Positions 1-9,461 of a stretch of DNA of 64,000 bases are shown piece by piece. Position 1 is the stretch's first letter; every line of letters begins with the position of its first letter. The notes beneath the pieces were generated by a model. The model had not been told where the DNA came from. It ran no database searches and saw only the letters and a list, made by a program, of their open reading frames with translations. Position numbers and translations under genes: made by a program. This DNA is from Chengkuizengella sp. SCS-71B (GTDB lineage Bacteria; Bacillota; Bacilli; Paenibacillales; KCTC-33759). The stretch lies in NCBI RefSeq assembly GCF_040100845.1, contig NZ_JAZHSH010000001.1, positions 3,642,501 to 3,706,500 on the forward strand. The letters are read 5' to 3'.

Positions 1-1054
1 GTTTTAACTGTCGATCATGCTGTAACATTTCTCTTGAAATGTTAAGTGAAAGATCTTCTGAATCTACCATTCCTTTGACAAAACTAAAATAATCAGGCAG
101 TAAGTCAGAACACTTATCCATAATCAATACACCACTGGAATACAACTCTAGTCCTTTTTCATATTCTTTCGTATAATAATCGAAAGGTGTACTTTCTGGA
201 ATGAATAATATCGCTTTATAAACTACAGTTCCATCTGCACTTATATGAATATGTTTAAGTGGTTTATCGTAACCGTAATGCTTTTCAGCATAGAAGTTCT
301 CATAATCTTCGGTTGTAAGTTCATTTTTATTTTTTCTCCAAATTGGAACCATGCTATTGATCGTTTGTTCTTCTACAACCTCTTCAAGCTCGTCCTCGCT
401 GCCTTCTTTAGGTCTTTGCTCTTTCACATCCATTTTAATTGGGTATCTGATGAAATCGGAATACTTTTTAATGATTGCTTTCAAGCGATGTTCTTCAAGA
501 AATTCATCATATTGCTCATCTTCTGTATTTTCTTTTATTTTTAAAGTGATTTCTGTTCCTACTGCATCTTTTTCTGTTGAAACAATCGTATATCCATCCG
601 CACCTTTAGACTTCCATTTAAATGCCTCATCACTACCTAATGCTTTACTGATCACTGTAATTTCATCCGCAACCATAAAAGCGGAGTAGAATCCTACACC
701 AAATTGACCAATGATATCATGCCCATCTTTTGATTCATTTTCTGATTTAAAAGCTAACGAACCACTTTTAGCAATGACTCCAAGATTATTTTCCAATTCT
801 TCTTTTGTCATACCAATCCCTGTATCTGTGATCGTTAATAATCTCTTTTCTTTATCTGCAGTTACTTTAATAAAATAATCTTCTTTATTAAATACTAATT
901 CCTCATCTGTTAGTGCTTTGTAGTATATTTTATCCATTGCATCACTTGCATTAGATACGAGCTCCCTTAAAAATATCTCTTTCTGAGTATAGATTGAATT
1001 AATCATCATTTCTAGCAGTCTCTTGGATTCTGCTTTAAACTGTCTTTTTGCCAT
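1..1054 (-). CDS. htpG: HSP90-family chaperone HtpG (partial, N-terminal part)
   Basis: Reading the minus strand from the ATG at 1054 gives an open frame running off the window start, so about the first 351 of roughly 625 residues are present. It begins [20 protein letters not shown] and carries the GHKL ATPase signatures of HSP90: [13 protein letters not shown] (ATP/Mg-binding Asn), DTGIGM, and [13 protein letters not shown] of the ATP lid. The later part ([20 protein letters not shown]) is the middle domain. HtpG is a cytoplasmic ATP-dependent chaperone dimer. GAAAGGAG lies about 11 bases before the ATG, fixing the start. A sigma-A-like promoter lies 100-125 bases upstream, so the gene is probably monocistronic. 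No defect is seen in the visible part. Confidence 0.96.
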   Translation of the reverse strand, partial: MAKRQFKAESKRLLEMMINSIYTQKEIFLRELVSNASDAMDKIYYKALTDEELVFNKEDYFIKVTADKEKRLLTITDTGIGMTKEELENNLGVIAKSGSLAFKSENESKDGHDIIGQFGVGFYSAFMVADEITVISKALGSDEAFKWKSKGADGYTIVSTEKDAVGTEITLKIKENTEDEQYDEFLEEHRLKAIIKKYSDFIRYPIKMDVKEQRPKEGSEDELEEVVEEQTINSMVPIWRKNKNELTTEDYENFYAEKHYGYDKPLKHIHISADGTVVYKAILFIPESTPFDYYTKEYEKGLELYSSGVLIMDKCSDLLPDYFSFVKGMVDSEDLSLNISREMLQHDRQLK

Positions 1055-1149
1055 GAATAGTACTACTCCTTTCAAATATAAAACAATACAAATAACTTTT
1101 TAATCATAAACCTATGAATAAAAACTTCATATTGCTAATGTTCTATTTT

Positions 1150-1179
1150 TATATAACATATCCTAAAAATAGATGTCAA
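1150..1179 (-). promoter_or_regulatory. Probable sigma-A promoter of htpG
   Basis: On the minus strand TTGACA (1174-1179) is followed after 18 bases by TATATA (1150-1155), or after 17 bases by TTATAT. It points at htpG with a leader of about 95 bases. No CIRCE inverted repeat is seen, so HrcA control is unlikely. Confidence 0.55.
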
Positions 1180-1214
1180 TATATAGGTAAGTATTTTATA
1201 TGAAATTGTAACTT

Positions 1215-1253
1215 AAAAAAAGCCGATTCTCAGCTAAAACAAGAATCGACTTT
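1215..1253 (-). terminator. Rho-independent terminator of the cyclic-nucleotide phosphodiesterase gene
   Basis: The minus strand has GTCGATTCTT pairing with GAGAATCGGC, then a run of seven T, starting about 15 bases after the stop codon at 1267. Confidence 0.8.
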
Positions 1254-1266
1254 AAAGTTATTGTCA

Positions 1267-3483
1267 TTAAGGTAGTGAAATTTTTTGACCAGGTACGATT
1301 AGATGTGGGTTGTTTCCAATCACATCTTTATTCATTTCGTAAATAGATTCCCATTTGGCCCCATCCCCTAATTGAGCAGCAGCAATTTTCCATAAATTAT
1401 CACCTGATTGAACAACGTAAGCATCAGTAGTTGCTTCTTCATTATTTTCCTCTGTACCTTCTTCAGTAGGTGTTTCTTCAGTAACATCTCCTGTTTCATT
1501 CTCTGAAGCTTCACCATTACCTAAAGCAATTGAAAATTTAGCAAAACCATTTTCCCCAGTTTCAATATACTTGAAGTTTTCACCTTCTACATATTTTTGA
1601 GCTTCTGGAGAAGTTTCAAACGTTACGTTCACATTGGCATCAATTGGCGCAAATGTCCAGTTCATATCCGCAGATGGGTTAATCGTTTGTTTTTCTAATA
1701 TGTAGTTGATAATAATTTGACGATTTTCATCAGGAGATTCAATGATTATTTTCTCACCATTAATACCAGGGAAGTTTCCACCACCACTAGCACGATAGTT
1801 ATTAGTAGCTACAATAAATTTCTGCTCTGCTGAAACAGGTTGACCTTCAAACTGTAAATTCACAATACGACTATTATCTGGATTAACAACGTTTCCTTTT
1901 GAATCATATTTTGCTGGTTGTGTTACATCAATTTCATAAGTCACACCATCAATAACGTCAAAATTGTAAGTAGGGAAACTTGTATTGATTAGTGTTTGTT
2001 CTTCTTTAACGGTTGTATCAATTTTATTGAATTGTCCTGCAGACATTTCCAACCATTGTTTTAAATCATCACCATTAATAAGAACAGCTTGCAATGTATT
2101 TGGATATAAATATAAATCGGCAACATTTTTAATTGCAATTTCACCAGTCGGTACATCTGTAAAGTAACTTACTCCTCCACGTCCACCAGCTTTAAATGGT
2201 GCTCCAGCGGATACAACTGGAATTCCGTCATATTCCGTACCTTGAATAAATTTTTCTACATACCACTTTTGTGCATTTGTAACGATTTGAATAGATGGAT
2301 CATCTTGTACTAATGCAAAATAACTATTAATTGGCGCTGTAGTTTCTCCAACAGCACTTCTTACCCACTCAATTGTTGCATCATGATCTTCTTTTACTGC
2401 TTCAACAATTTCAGCATCTGCATCAACCAAAGCTGTTTTTGTATCTTTATCATATATTTTTTGTACAGATGATTGCGATGAATTTACCACCCATTTACCA
2501 TCTATCTTTTCTAATTCAAAATCAATAACGCCTAAGTGATCTCCCCAGAAACCAGGCATCACTGCAGATGTACCATTAATGGTTCCAGCTTCTACATCTA
2601 CGCCTTCAATATCTGCATAAGAAGCACTTGGGAAAACTTGATGGGAATGTCCGAATAAAATCGCATCAATTCCCTCTACTTTACTTAAATCAAATATAGC
2701 GTTTTCCTGCAACCCATCCTTATTTGAAGCTCCTAACCCTGAATGTGGGATAGTAATAATGATATCCGCGCCTTTTTCTTTCATTTCAGGAACAAATTTT
2801 TCAGCTGTTTCTACAATATCTTTCGCAATCACTTTACCTTCTAAATTCTTCTTATCCCATTTCATGATTTGAGGTGGAGTAAAACCAATCACACCTACTT
2901 TTAAAGTATGAGTTTCTCCATCTTCATCCACAACTTCACGATCTAAAATTAAGTATGGTGTAAAATAGTTTTCATCATTTGTTGGATCATCATCTTGATC
3001 GTCAATGTATACGTTTGCATTTACGTACGGAAAATTAGATCCTGCTAAAGTCTTTTCAAGGAAATCTAAACCATAGTTAAATTCATGATTTCCGATGTTT
3101 CCAGCATCGTAATCTAATAAATTCATTGCTTTATATACTGGATGAGTTTCTCCTACTTCCAACTCATCGATTTTAGCTACATAGTCTCCTAATGGGTTTC
3201 CTTGAATAAGGTCTCCATTATCAAATAATAGACTGTTTGTTGCTTCTTCTCTTGCTTTTTTAATTAATGAAGCCGTTTTCGCAAGTCCGAATCCATCAAC
3301 TTCTAAATCTTTGTAGTAATCATAGTTTACTAGGTTTACGTGGATATCCGTAGTCTCCAAAACTCTAAGATTTACGATATCTTTATTTTCCTCTGCATAA
3401 GATACAGTAGGTAATACGGATGGAATGACTAGACCTAACGCTAATGCTGTATTAAGAACTAGTTTTTTCTTTGACTTTTTCAT
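1267..3483 (-). CDS. Secreted 2',3'-cyclic-nucleotide 2'-phosphodiesterase/3'-nucleotidase with C-terminal LysM
   Basis: The 738-residue protein starts with a signal peptide (KKSKKK, hydrophobic core, cleavage near VSYAEE). A calcineurin-type metallophosphatase domain follows with metal-ligand motifs TTDIHVN, FDNGDLIQG, GNHEFNYG and ILFGHSHQVFP. Then comes the 5'-nucleotidase C-terminal domain (NNYRASGGGNFPG is typical of CpdB/YfkN), an acidic Glu/Thr linker, and a LysM domain (YVVQSGDNLWKIAAAQLGDG) that should hold it in peptidoglycan. It probably releases phosphate and nucleosides from extracellular nucleotides. The frame is open to a TTG at 3504, but the ATG at 3483 has AAAGGCGG about 11 bases upstream and starts the signal peptide cleanly, so I use it. 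The gene stands alone with its own terminator. Family assignment is firm; the substrate is inferred. Confidence 0.9.
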   Translation of the reverse strand: MKKSKKKLVLNTALALGLVIPSVLPTVSYAEENKDIVNLRVLETTDIHVNLVNYDYYKDLEVDGFGLAKTASLIKKAREEATNSLLFDNGDLIQGNPLGDYVAKIDELEVGETHPVYKAMNLLDYDAGNIGNHEFNYGLDFLEKTLAGSNFPYVNANVYIDDQDDDPTNDENYFTPYLILDREVVDEDGETHTLKVGVIGFTPPQIMKWDKKNLEGKVIAKDIVETAEKFVPEMKEKGADIIITIPHSGLGASNKDGLQENAIFDLSKVEGIDAILFGHSHQVFPSASYADIEGVDVEAGTINGTSAVMPGFWGDHLGVIDFELEKIDGKWVVNSSQSSVQKIYDKDTKTALVDADAEIVEAVKEDHDATIEWVRSAVGETTAPINSYFALVQDDPSIQIVTNAQKWYVEKFIQGTEYDGIPVVSAGAPFKAGGRGGVSYFTDVPTGEIAIKNVADLYLYPNTLQAVLINGDDLKQWLEMSAGQFNKIDTTVKEEQTLINTSFPTYNFDVIDGVTYEIDVTQPAKYDSKGNVVNPDNSRIVNLQFEGQPVSAEQKFIVATNNYRASGGGNFPGINGEKIIIESPDENRQIIINYILEKQTINPSADMNWTFAPIDANVNVTFETSPEAQKYVEGENFKYIETGENGFAKFSIALGNGEASENETGDVTEETPTEEGTEENNEEATTDAYVVQSGDNLWKIAAAQLGDGAKWESIYEMNKDVIGNNPHLIVPGQKISLP

Positions 3484-3612
3484 ATTTAAAGATCCGCCTT
3501 TCAAAGTAAAAGTATGTATAATAACATAACAATCTTAATATAAATCAATTTAAATGTAAATTACACAATATGACGGTTCTCGACAAATTGATTGAACAAG
3601 ATACAAATTTAC

Positions 3613-4473
3613 TTATTTCTCATACACACCATAACATAAATGATATGTAGCTCGAACTCCTTGAGTCGTGGCAAAATGCTTTGCATAATATTTCTCCATA
3701 TTTAAAATCAATCTGCGATTTATACCTATACCTGCTTGAGAGGAGTCATGTTTATTAGCATTTCCGGCCCCTACTCTTTTAACATGGTGCATGAATTCTC
3801 TAACACTATCGTACTGTTCTGCAATCTTTTCTTCCACTATACAAATTTCTTTCATTTGTTGTTTAAATACTTGCTGCCACTCATTCATACTTATAAATTT
3901 TTGCCCGTGTTGTTGGTGCGCTATATTCAACTGTTTTTCAACCTCGTAAAAAGAAGTGTGCAATTCATAAAACGTGTCTGGACCAAAAGTAGAGAAAGCA
4001 AATACTCCGTTTGAATTTAAGCTATTCATGTAAGCTTCAATCGTTTGTTCAGGTGTATTGAACCACTGAAAGGTTGCATTTGAAATAATTAAATCGTAGG
4101 TTTGATCAAATATATGATCGCTAACTTCTGATGCTTTCTTCGTTAGGTCACGATTCAGAATACCCTCAGCATCAACTGCAAAGAAATCTATGTTTTTTTG
4201 CATCCCTCCAATTTTACGTTTGGTTTGTTGAATCATTGATTCAGACAAATCAAACACAGTGTATTTTGCATTTGGATAGTGTTCAAGGAGTAATTTCGTT
4301 AAGTTTCCTGTCCCACAACCAATTTCTAATATGTTTAGGTATGGTTTTGAAGTTTTGTGCTGTATTAATTGCAGCAGCTTATTAGCCATTACTTTTTGAA
4401 TTTTTGCGTATAAATCATACTCAAACGCATGCCGACTGAAATTTTTGCGAACAAGTTTTTTATTGATCGTCAT
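3613..4473 (-). CDS. bioC: Malonyl-[ACP] O-methyltransferase BioC
   Basis: This 286-residue class I SAM methyltransferase has motif I LEIGCGTGNLTKLL (about residues 50-63) and the N-terminal signature of BioC (KNFSRHAFEYDLYAKIQKVMA); ISNATFQWF matches the BioC post-I region. BioC methylates malonyl-ACP so fatty-acid synthesis can build pimeloyl-ACP; BioH later removes the methyl. The other bio genes are about 24 kb away (28.1-31.8 kb), so this copy is detached. AAGGAGGTG precedes the ATG. A terminator at 4537-4580 separates it from the upstream ABC operon. I find no BirA-type palindrome in the short leader, so it may not be biotin-regulated like the main operon. Confidence 0.85.
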   Translation of the reverse strand: MTINKKLVRKNFSRHAFEYDLYAKIQKVMANKLLQLIQHKTSKPYLNILEIGCGTGNLTKLLLEHYPNAKYTVFDLSESMIQQTKRKIGGMQKNIDFFAVDAEGILNRDLTKKASEVSDHIFDQTYDLIISNATFQWFNTPEQTIEAYMNSLNSNGVFAFSTFGPDTFYELHTSFYEVEKQLNIAHQQHGQKFISMNEWQQVFKQQMKEICIVEEKIAEQYDSVREFMHHVKRVGAGNANKHDSSQAGIGINRRLILNMEKYYAKHFATTQGVRATYHLCYGVYEK

Positions 4474-4536
4474 GAAAACACCTCCTTATTTCTTCTAAAA
4501 TACGGATATGTATACACTAAAGCTATTTTATCATTT

Positions 4537-4580
4537 TAAAAAAATTACTCCCACCTCATTTAAGTAAAGTGGGAGTATTA
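4537..4580 (-). terminator. Terminator of the ABC-2 exporter operon
   Basis: On the minus strand ATACTCCCACTT pairs with GAGGTGGGAGTA, then eight T. It starts just after the ATPase stop codon. Confidence 0.85.
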
Positions 4581-4586
4581 TGAATG

Positions 4587-5594
4587 TTAGAAAACGGACA
4601 AGGAATCTTGAGGTACTGCCGGTACTTGATATATTTTCTGAATGATTTCTTCTAATTGAGGTTCGTCCATATGTATATCATCTATTTCTCCCCAACCTTC
4701 AACTATTTGTAATACATCCATCGCTTTCAGTTGCTGGCGATTGTATTGAATGGTAACGGTTGAATACGTTTTTTCAATGATTTGAATCATGGTATTGTGA
4801 ATACTTGGAACTAGGATCTTCCCTACAAAAGATACTTTCATAACCGTTGGCAATCCTATCTTGTTTCTCAATTGCGGAATTGAATTGTTATATACAATCT
4901 GACCATCATTAATAACAATCACTTTTTCACATAACTGCTCAATATCATCCATATCATGAGTAGTTAACATCACAGTCTTATTCAATTCTTTGTTCAATGT
5001 TTTTAAAAGATCACGAATGCTCCTTTTTGCTACAACGTCCAAACCAACCGTAGGTTCATCAAAAAACAAAATTTCTGGATCATGGAGAAGTGAAGCCGCA
5101 ATATCTGCCCTCATGCGTTGCCCTAATGAAAGCTTACGCACCGGGGTTTGAATGAACTCATGTAACCCCAGGAGTTCAGTTAACTTTGATAATCTTTGCT
5201 CCGCTTCTTTTTTATCCACTTTGTACATTACGGTTAGAATCTCAAAGGAATCTATAACAGGTAAATCCCACCATAGCTGAGTTCTTTGACCAAATACAAC
5301 ACCTAAATGACGAACGACCTTCCTTCTATTCTGATGTGGGTTATATCCCATAATCTGTACATCTCCTCGTGTTGGATGAAGGATACCTGTTAACATTTTA
5401 ATCGTAGTGGATTTCCCAGCTCCGTTTGGACCAATATAACCTACAAACTCTCCTTCTTTAATTGTAAAACTAATATCTTTTACAGCTTCTTTCGTAACAT
5501 ACTCTCTTGAAAACAATGTCCGAACCCCTGAAAACCGTCCTTTTTTTACAACAGGGATTTTAAATTGTTTTTGAATATGTTGGACTTCAATCAT
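4587..5594 (-). CDS. ABC exporter ATP-binding protein (COG4586-like)
   Basis: The 335-residue ATPase has Walker A GPNGAGKST (about 55-63), Q-loop VFGQRTQLWWDLP, signature LSLGQRM, Walker B EILFFDEPTVGLD and H-loop TTHDMDD. The tryptophan-rich Q-loop and the roughly 90-residue C-terminal extension are typical of the COG4586 group, which pairs with two ABC-2 permeases as here. It is last of three minus-strand genes, 14 bases after its partner. The transported substrate is unknown for this group. Start ATG at 5594 is supported by GAGGAG 7-10 bases upstream. Confidence 0.85.
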   Translation of the reverse strand: MIEVQHIQKQFKIPVVKKGRFSGVRTLFSREYVTKEAVKDISFTIKEGEFVGYIGPNGAGKSTTIKMLTGILHPTRGDVQIMGYNPHQNRRKVVRHLGVVFGQRTQLWWDLPVIDSFEILTVMYKVDKKEAEQRLSKLTELLGLHEFIQTPVRKLSLGQRMRADIAASLLHDPEILFFDEPTVGLDVVAKRSIRDLLKTLNKELNKTVMLTTHDMDDIEQLCEKVIVINDGQIVYNNSIPQLRNKIGLPTVMKVSFVGKILVPSIHNTMIQIIEKTYSTVTIQYNRQQLKAMDVLQIVEGWGEIDDIHMDEPQLEEIIQKIYQVPAVPQDSLSVF

Positions 5595-5608
5595 CTAATC
5601 TCCTCCTC

Positions 5609-6391
5609 TTAGCTACCCGTACTTTGATATCGTGTGAGTCCTATTCTCCAAAATCGCAGGCTGATATACAAGCAAAAACAAGATACCAGTATTGTAGCTC
5701 CTATGATCCAACTACCAAGATCTTGTTTTAATACATATAAAGCTGGTAAATAGTTAATAAAACCTAGAGGCAACAACGTTAGAAATATGTTTTTTAACCA
5801 ATTAGGATATAACGATAATGGATATCTTACAGCATTCATGGCGGCATCTTCTGTCACATTTTGCAGCATCTCAATTCTAGTGATCCAAAATCCAAAAGTA
5901 GCCGTAACAAGTCCGATGGAAAATAATATAACAGCACCCGCTCCAATAATCACAATGGTAATCGGGATCACCCACAAATCTACTTGTCCAATACTTATAA
6001 AATATTGAATGCAAATCGTTACAATAAAGAGCCCTTGCAAGAACTCTCCGATTAGTATGGTAAAATTTTGTGACATTAAAGTAACTAGGATTGGAATAGG
6101 TCGTATAAAAAACTGATCCAAATCCCCACTCACAAGATATTTTTCTAAATGATGAACGTCTGAAGCAAATGTACGATAAACTGTTTTGGACAATAAAATG
6201 ATAGAATATAAATATCCAACCTCATATAAACTCCAGCCTTTAATAGAATCAAACTTCAATAATACAATCGCAATCATCATAAATTCAGCAATATTGATGA
6301 ACGTTGCCATTATAGAAGAAAAGATAAAATTAAATTTGTGTTGTAATCGACTTTTAATACTGGCTCTAATTAATAGAAGGTACATTTGCAT
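5609..6391 (-). CDS. ABC-2 type permease (COG3694/COG4587 group)
   Basis: This 260-residue protein has about six hydrophobic segments (for example FIFSSIMATFINIAEFMMIA, YLYSIILLSKTVY and a C-terminal GATILVSCFCLYISL) and the loop DLDQFFIRPIPILV that typifies the permease half paired with COG4586 ATPases. It lies between the second permease (5-base gap) and the ATPase. With its sister it should form the membrane channel of one exporter. Substrate unknown. Confidence 0.8.
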   Translation of the reverse strand: MQMYLLLIRASIKSRLQHKFNFIFSSIMATFINIAEFMMIAIVLLKFDSIKGWSLYEVGYLYSIILLSKTVYRTFASDVHHLEKYLVSGDLDQFFIRPIPILVTLMSQNFTILIGEFLQGLFIVTICIQYFISIGQVDLWVIPITIVIIGAGAVILFSIGLVTATFGFWITRIEMLQNVTEDAAMNAVRYPLSLYPNWLKNIFLTLLPLGFINYLPALYVLKQDLGSWIIGATILVSCFCLYISLRFWRIGLTRYQSTGS

Positions 6392-6395
6392 CTGC

Positions 6396-7172
6396 TCACC
6401 CTCCCTGTACTTCTAATTTTTTTCTCATGTTAGAAGTTGCGACTAAACATAAACATGTAAAAAATACACACCACAGGAAAGAGCCAAGCAGTACATGATA
6501 ACTTTCATATCCTAAATAAATTCTAGTGATATGATATTGAATATAAGGGTACGGTGAATAAATGCTTAATTGATATAATCCATTCGGCAACCACTCCAAA
6601 GGAATAAAAAATCCCGATAATAACATGCTAAAGGCATAGTTAACCCAATACAACCATTTGGATTCTGTTGTCCATAATGAAACAATACCAATTAAGTAGT
6701 TGATGCAAATACATATATATCCTGCTAAAATAAGGCCGATTGCTGTCCAGACATAAGTAGAAAGCTGATGAGGAACTTGAAGAGAAAGTAAGAAATAATA
6801 AATGAAATAAATCGGGAGAAACTTGTAGATGAATTGATAAATGATCTGCCCCCATTCTTTGCTCATTAAATGATAAAACAAATGAACAGGACGCATAAGG
6901 TCTAGTGAAATCTGACCTGTACGAACAGATTGCTCCATTCCTAAACTGTTTGTAATAAATACCGTTATCCACAAACACGCTTGATTAAAAGCAATATAAG
7001 ATACCATCCCCTTTACACCATATTCTCCTAAAGAGTTGCTTTCACCGATGCCAATCCAAATCGATACGTACACAAAGCCAAAAATAATACTAGCGACATT
7101 ATGTACGAGATGCGAGCCCCGATACTGTATATTTCTCGCATAGTTCTTTTTTGCTAATACAGCAAATAACAT
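6396..7172 (-). CDS. ABC-2 type permease, first gene of exporter operon
   Basis: This 258-residue integral membrane protein has about six hydrophobic stretches and the loop GQISLDLMRPVHLFYH, the equivalent of the RP motif in the sister permease. It is first in the three-gene minus-strand operon 7172-4587. The ATG at 7172 is preceded by a GGAGGTG-type site. A strong hairpin terminator sits about 160 bases upstream (7332-7364) on the same strand. Function beyond export is unknown. Confidence 0.8.
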   Translation of the reverse strand: MLFAVLAKKNYARNIQYRGSHLVHNVASIIFGFVYVSIWIGIGESNSLGEYGVKGMVSYIAFNQACLWITVFITNSLGMEQSVRTGQISLDLMRPVHLFYHLMSKEWGQIIYQFIYKFLPIYFIYYFLLSLQVPHQLSTYVWTAIGLILAGYICICINYLIGIVSLWTTESKWLYWVNYAFSMLLSGFFIPLEWLPNGLYQLSIYSPYPYIQYHITRIYLGYESYHVLLGSFLWCVFFTCLCLVATSNMRKKLEVQGG

Positions 7173-7536
7173 GATACACCTCCGTCTTCAAAATGATTTT
7201 GAACGGAAAATGCGCAGAGAATTACATATTACCAGAAACATACTGGGATTGACAAGAATTTTTTTTGTAGAAAATGAACCTTTCATTCAGACTTGTACAT
7301 GAAAAGTCTCTCAATCAAAGACATTCCAAAAAAATAAGGGAAATTCGACTATTTTCCCTTATTTGTATTTAACACTTCATCTTTATAAAAAAGCTGAGAT
7401 ATCATATTTCAACACATACTTTAATAACTCCCAAAGATCTCTGGATTAGGATCCAAACATTTCTTCGCACTGCATTATTCACATGAAAATGATTTATAGT
7501 AAGTTATGAATTTGATTTGTATTTAAAAATAAATTT
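7173..7536. other. Intergenic region with an orphan terminator
   Basis: No gene was recognised on either strand. It holds the ABC operon leader (minus), the hairpin at 7332-7364 and AT-rich sequence up to the O-methyltransferase promoter. Confidence 0.5.
7325..7365 (-). terminator. Terminator-like hairpin upstream of the ABC exporter
   Basis: AAATAAGGGAAA (7332-7343) pairs perfectly with its complement at 7353-7364 and on the minus strand is followed by seven T. No minus-strand gene lies upstream, so it may be an attenuator or the remains of a lost gene. Confidence 0.6.
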
Positions 7537-7565
7537 TGATCATAGTGGAATTTCAAAGTTATAAT
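7537..7565 (+). promoter_or_regulatory. Sigma-A promoter of the O-methyltransferase gene
   Basis: TTGATC (7537-7542), a 17-base spacer and TATAAT (7560-7565), about 45 bases before the start codon. Confidence 0.75.
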
Positions 7566-7611
7566 ATAATCTAGGAAGAGAAAAAAATAATTTAAGGAGT
7601 GATTGATTGTT

Positions 7612-8283
7612 ATGGACATATCAGAAAAGTGGAATGATGTAGATTTTTATTTTAGTAATAAAATTGGTTCGAGTGATCCAATCATGGATTCCATATTGAA
7701 AGCAAATACAGAAGCAGACTTACCTGCTATTGATGTCTCTGCAAATCAAGGAAAATTACTTTACTTGCTTGCTAAACTTAAAGGTGTAAAAAACATATTA
7801 GAAATTGGAACCCTCGGCGGTTATAGTAGTGTTTGGCTTGCTCGTGCTTTACCAGAAGATGGGCATCTCACAACACTTGAATTTGATCCTAAACATGCAA
7901 AAGTCGCAAGAGAAAACATAAAAAAAGCAGGGTTAGAGAATAAAATTGAAGTTATTGTAGGAGCAGCTCTTGATTCATTACACATGCTTGAAGAAAAAGC
8001 AGTCTCTAAATTTGACTTCATCTTTATTGATGCCGATAAACCAAACAATCCAAACTATGTAAAATGGGCATTAAAACTGGCTAATCCTGGAGCGGTTATC
8101 ATAGTGGATAATGTAGTACGTAGTGGAAAAATCATAGATAGTGAGAGTGAAGACTTAGGTGTACAAGGTACTCGTCAATTATTTGATTTACTATCAAAAG
8201 AATCTCGTATAGATTCAACAGCTATTCAAACTGTGGGATCAAAAGGGTATGATGGTTTTGTTTTAGGGATTGTAAAAGAATAA
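7612..8283 (+). CDS. SAM-dependent O-methyltransferase (caffeoyl-CoA OMT-like)
   Basis: The protein (223 residues from ATG 7612) has motif I LEIGTLGGYSSVWLA, the acidic loop TTLEFDP, and the metal-binding motifs DFIFIDADK and VDNVVRSGK of the class I, metal-dependent O-methyltransferase family (COG4122). Such enzymes methylate catechol-type small molecules; the substrate here is not predictable. TTG at 7603 is also open, but AAGGAG at 7594-7599 leaves only three bases to it, so ATG 7612 is preferred. The gene is monocistronic, with its own promoter and a terminator at 8343-8375. Confidence 0.88.
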   Translation: MDISEKWNDVDFYFSNKIGSSDPIMDSILKANTEADLPAIDVSANQGKLLYLLAKLKGVKNILEIGTLGGYSSVWLARALPEDGHLTTLEFDPKHAKVARENIKKAGLENKIEVIVGAALDSLHMLEEKAVSKFDFIFIDADKPNNPNYVKWALKLANPGAVIIVDNVVRSGKIIDSESEDLGVQGTRQLFDLLSKESRIDSTAIQTVGSKGYDGFVLGIVKE

Positions 8284-8342
8284 TTAATTTAAAAAAGAAA
8301 TGTACACAATGGACTTATTCATAGAAAACCTAGATCATGATT

Positions 8343-8375
8343 TGAACATCACTATTATGTGATGTTCATTTTTTG
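8343..8375 (+). terminator. Terminator of the O-methyltransferase gene
   Basis: TGAACATCAC (8343-8352) pairs with GTGATGTTCA (8359-8368), followed by six T. Confidence 0.85.
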
Positions 8376-8399
8376 TCCAAAAGTAAAACCTTTCATAAC

Positions 8400-8430
8400 T
8401 TTACATTCTCGTTACGTAAACGTATATAAT
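8400..8430 (+). promoter_or_regulatory. MerR-type promoter with 19-bp spacer and dyad
   Basis: TTTACA (8400-8405) and TATAAT (8425-8430) are separated by 19 bases, longer than the normal 17. The spacer end holds the inverted repeat TACGT-AA-ACGTA (8414-8425). Over-long spacers with a dyad are the hallmark of MerR-family operators, and a MerR protein is encoded immediately downstream, suggesting autoregulation. Confidence 0.65.
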
Positions 8431-8462
8431 ATGAAAAAAGGAAATTTATAAGGATGAAAGCT

Positions 8463-9461
8463 ATGAAGATAAACGAAGTTGCTAAGAAGTTAAATATCTC
8501 CACACGAGCAATCCGTTTCTATGAAGAAAAAGGTCTTATCTCACCTGAGAAACAAAGAGAGAATTCCTATCGCATTTTTAATGAAAAAGATATAATGCGA
8601 TTGCAAACTATTATTTCAATGAGAGAAATAGGAATTCCATTAGAAGAAATAAAAAAAGTACTAATAAATATTGAACAAAAAGATAAAAAAGAAGTGGAGT
8701 ATTATTTAAATTTGCAACGTGCAAGTATGTATTCTAGGTGGATAGAATTAAAACAACAACTTGATACAATTGATCAAATGGTAGATAAATTGAAAGTTAG
8801 AGAATCATTAAATTTAGAAGACATTTTTGAACTTGCTAATGGTTCAAAAAGATTAAATACAATTCGTAAACAATGGAGCGATCAATGGGGGTTTGATAAA
8901 TTAGCCCCTACTTTTGATCAACAGTTGTTAAATATATTCCCTGAAATGATACAAATTGAAGATTATAAACTTTCTTTAAATGCAGCAGTTGAATGCATCT
9001 CACCAAAAAAAGAAGAGATTGGATTAGATATCGGAGTTGGTACAGGTAACTTTGCAAGTAAATTTATCTCCAAAGGAATTCAAATGAAAGGGATAGATCA
9101 GTCCAAGGAAATGTTAAAACAATGTGAAATAAAATATCCTGAAATTGAAACAAAACTCGGAAATTTCCTTGCTATCCCCTTTTCTAATGGGGAATTTAAT
9201 TTTGTTATATCTAGTTTTACATACAATCATCTTATGGATGAACAGAAATTGTTAGCCTTAGATGAAATAAATCGTGTATTAAAACCTCACGGGCGTGTAT
9301 GTATAGTAGATTTTATGACTGAAAATAAAGTATCGCCTCCTAATAGTAAACACTATACCAAACGTTCTGAAGTTATAAATCATTTAAATCACATGGGATT
9401 CATCACCATTTATCAGCAGATTAATGAGTATATTCATCTTGTATATGGGGTGAAGAAGTAA
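8463..9461 (+). CDS. MerR-family regulator fused to a SAM-dependent methyltransferase
   Basis: About residues 1-70 are a MerR winged helix (MKINEVAKKLNISTRAIRFY, then EEKGLISPEK), followed by a coiled-coil helix to about 125. From about 140 on there is a class I methyltransferase with motif I GLDIGVGTGNFASKF and VLKPHGRVCIVDF. Sensor domains of MerR proteins are usually ligand pockets; here the ligand-binding position is taken by an enzyme-like fold, so SAM or a methyl acceptor may be sensed. ATG 8454 is also in frame; I chose 8463 because AAGGATG sits about 8 bases upstream and MKINEVAKKL is a typical MerR start. The neighbouring methyltransferase gene is a possible target. No membrane segments. 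Confidence 0.82.
   Translation: MKINEVAKKLNISTRAIRFYEEKGLISPEKQRENSYRIFNEKDIMRLQTIISMREIGIPLEEIKKVLINIEQKDKKEVEYYLNLQRASMYSRWIELKQQLDTIDQMVDKLKVRESLNLEDIFELANGSKRLNTIRKQWSDQWGFDKLAPTFDQQLLNIFPEMIQIEDYKLSLNAAVECISPKKEEIGLDIGVGTGNFASKFISKGIQMKGIDQSKEMLKQCEIKYPEIETKLGNFLAIPFSNGEFNFVISSFTYNHLMDEQKLLALDEINRVLKPHGRVCIVDFMTENKVSPPNSKHYTKRSEVINHLNHMGFITIYQQINEYIHLVYGVKK

Noticed and set aside
245..689. Plus-strand ORFs of about 100 codons
   Set aside because: They are shadows of htpG on the minus strand, with hydrophobic/serine-rich composition and no SD.
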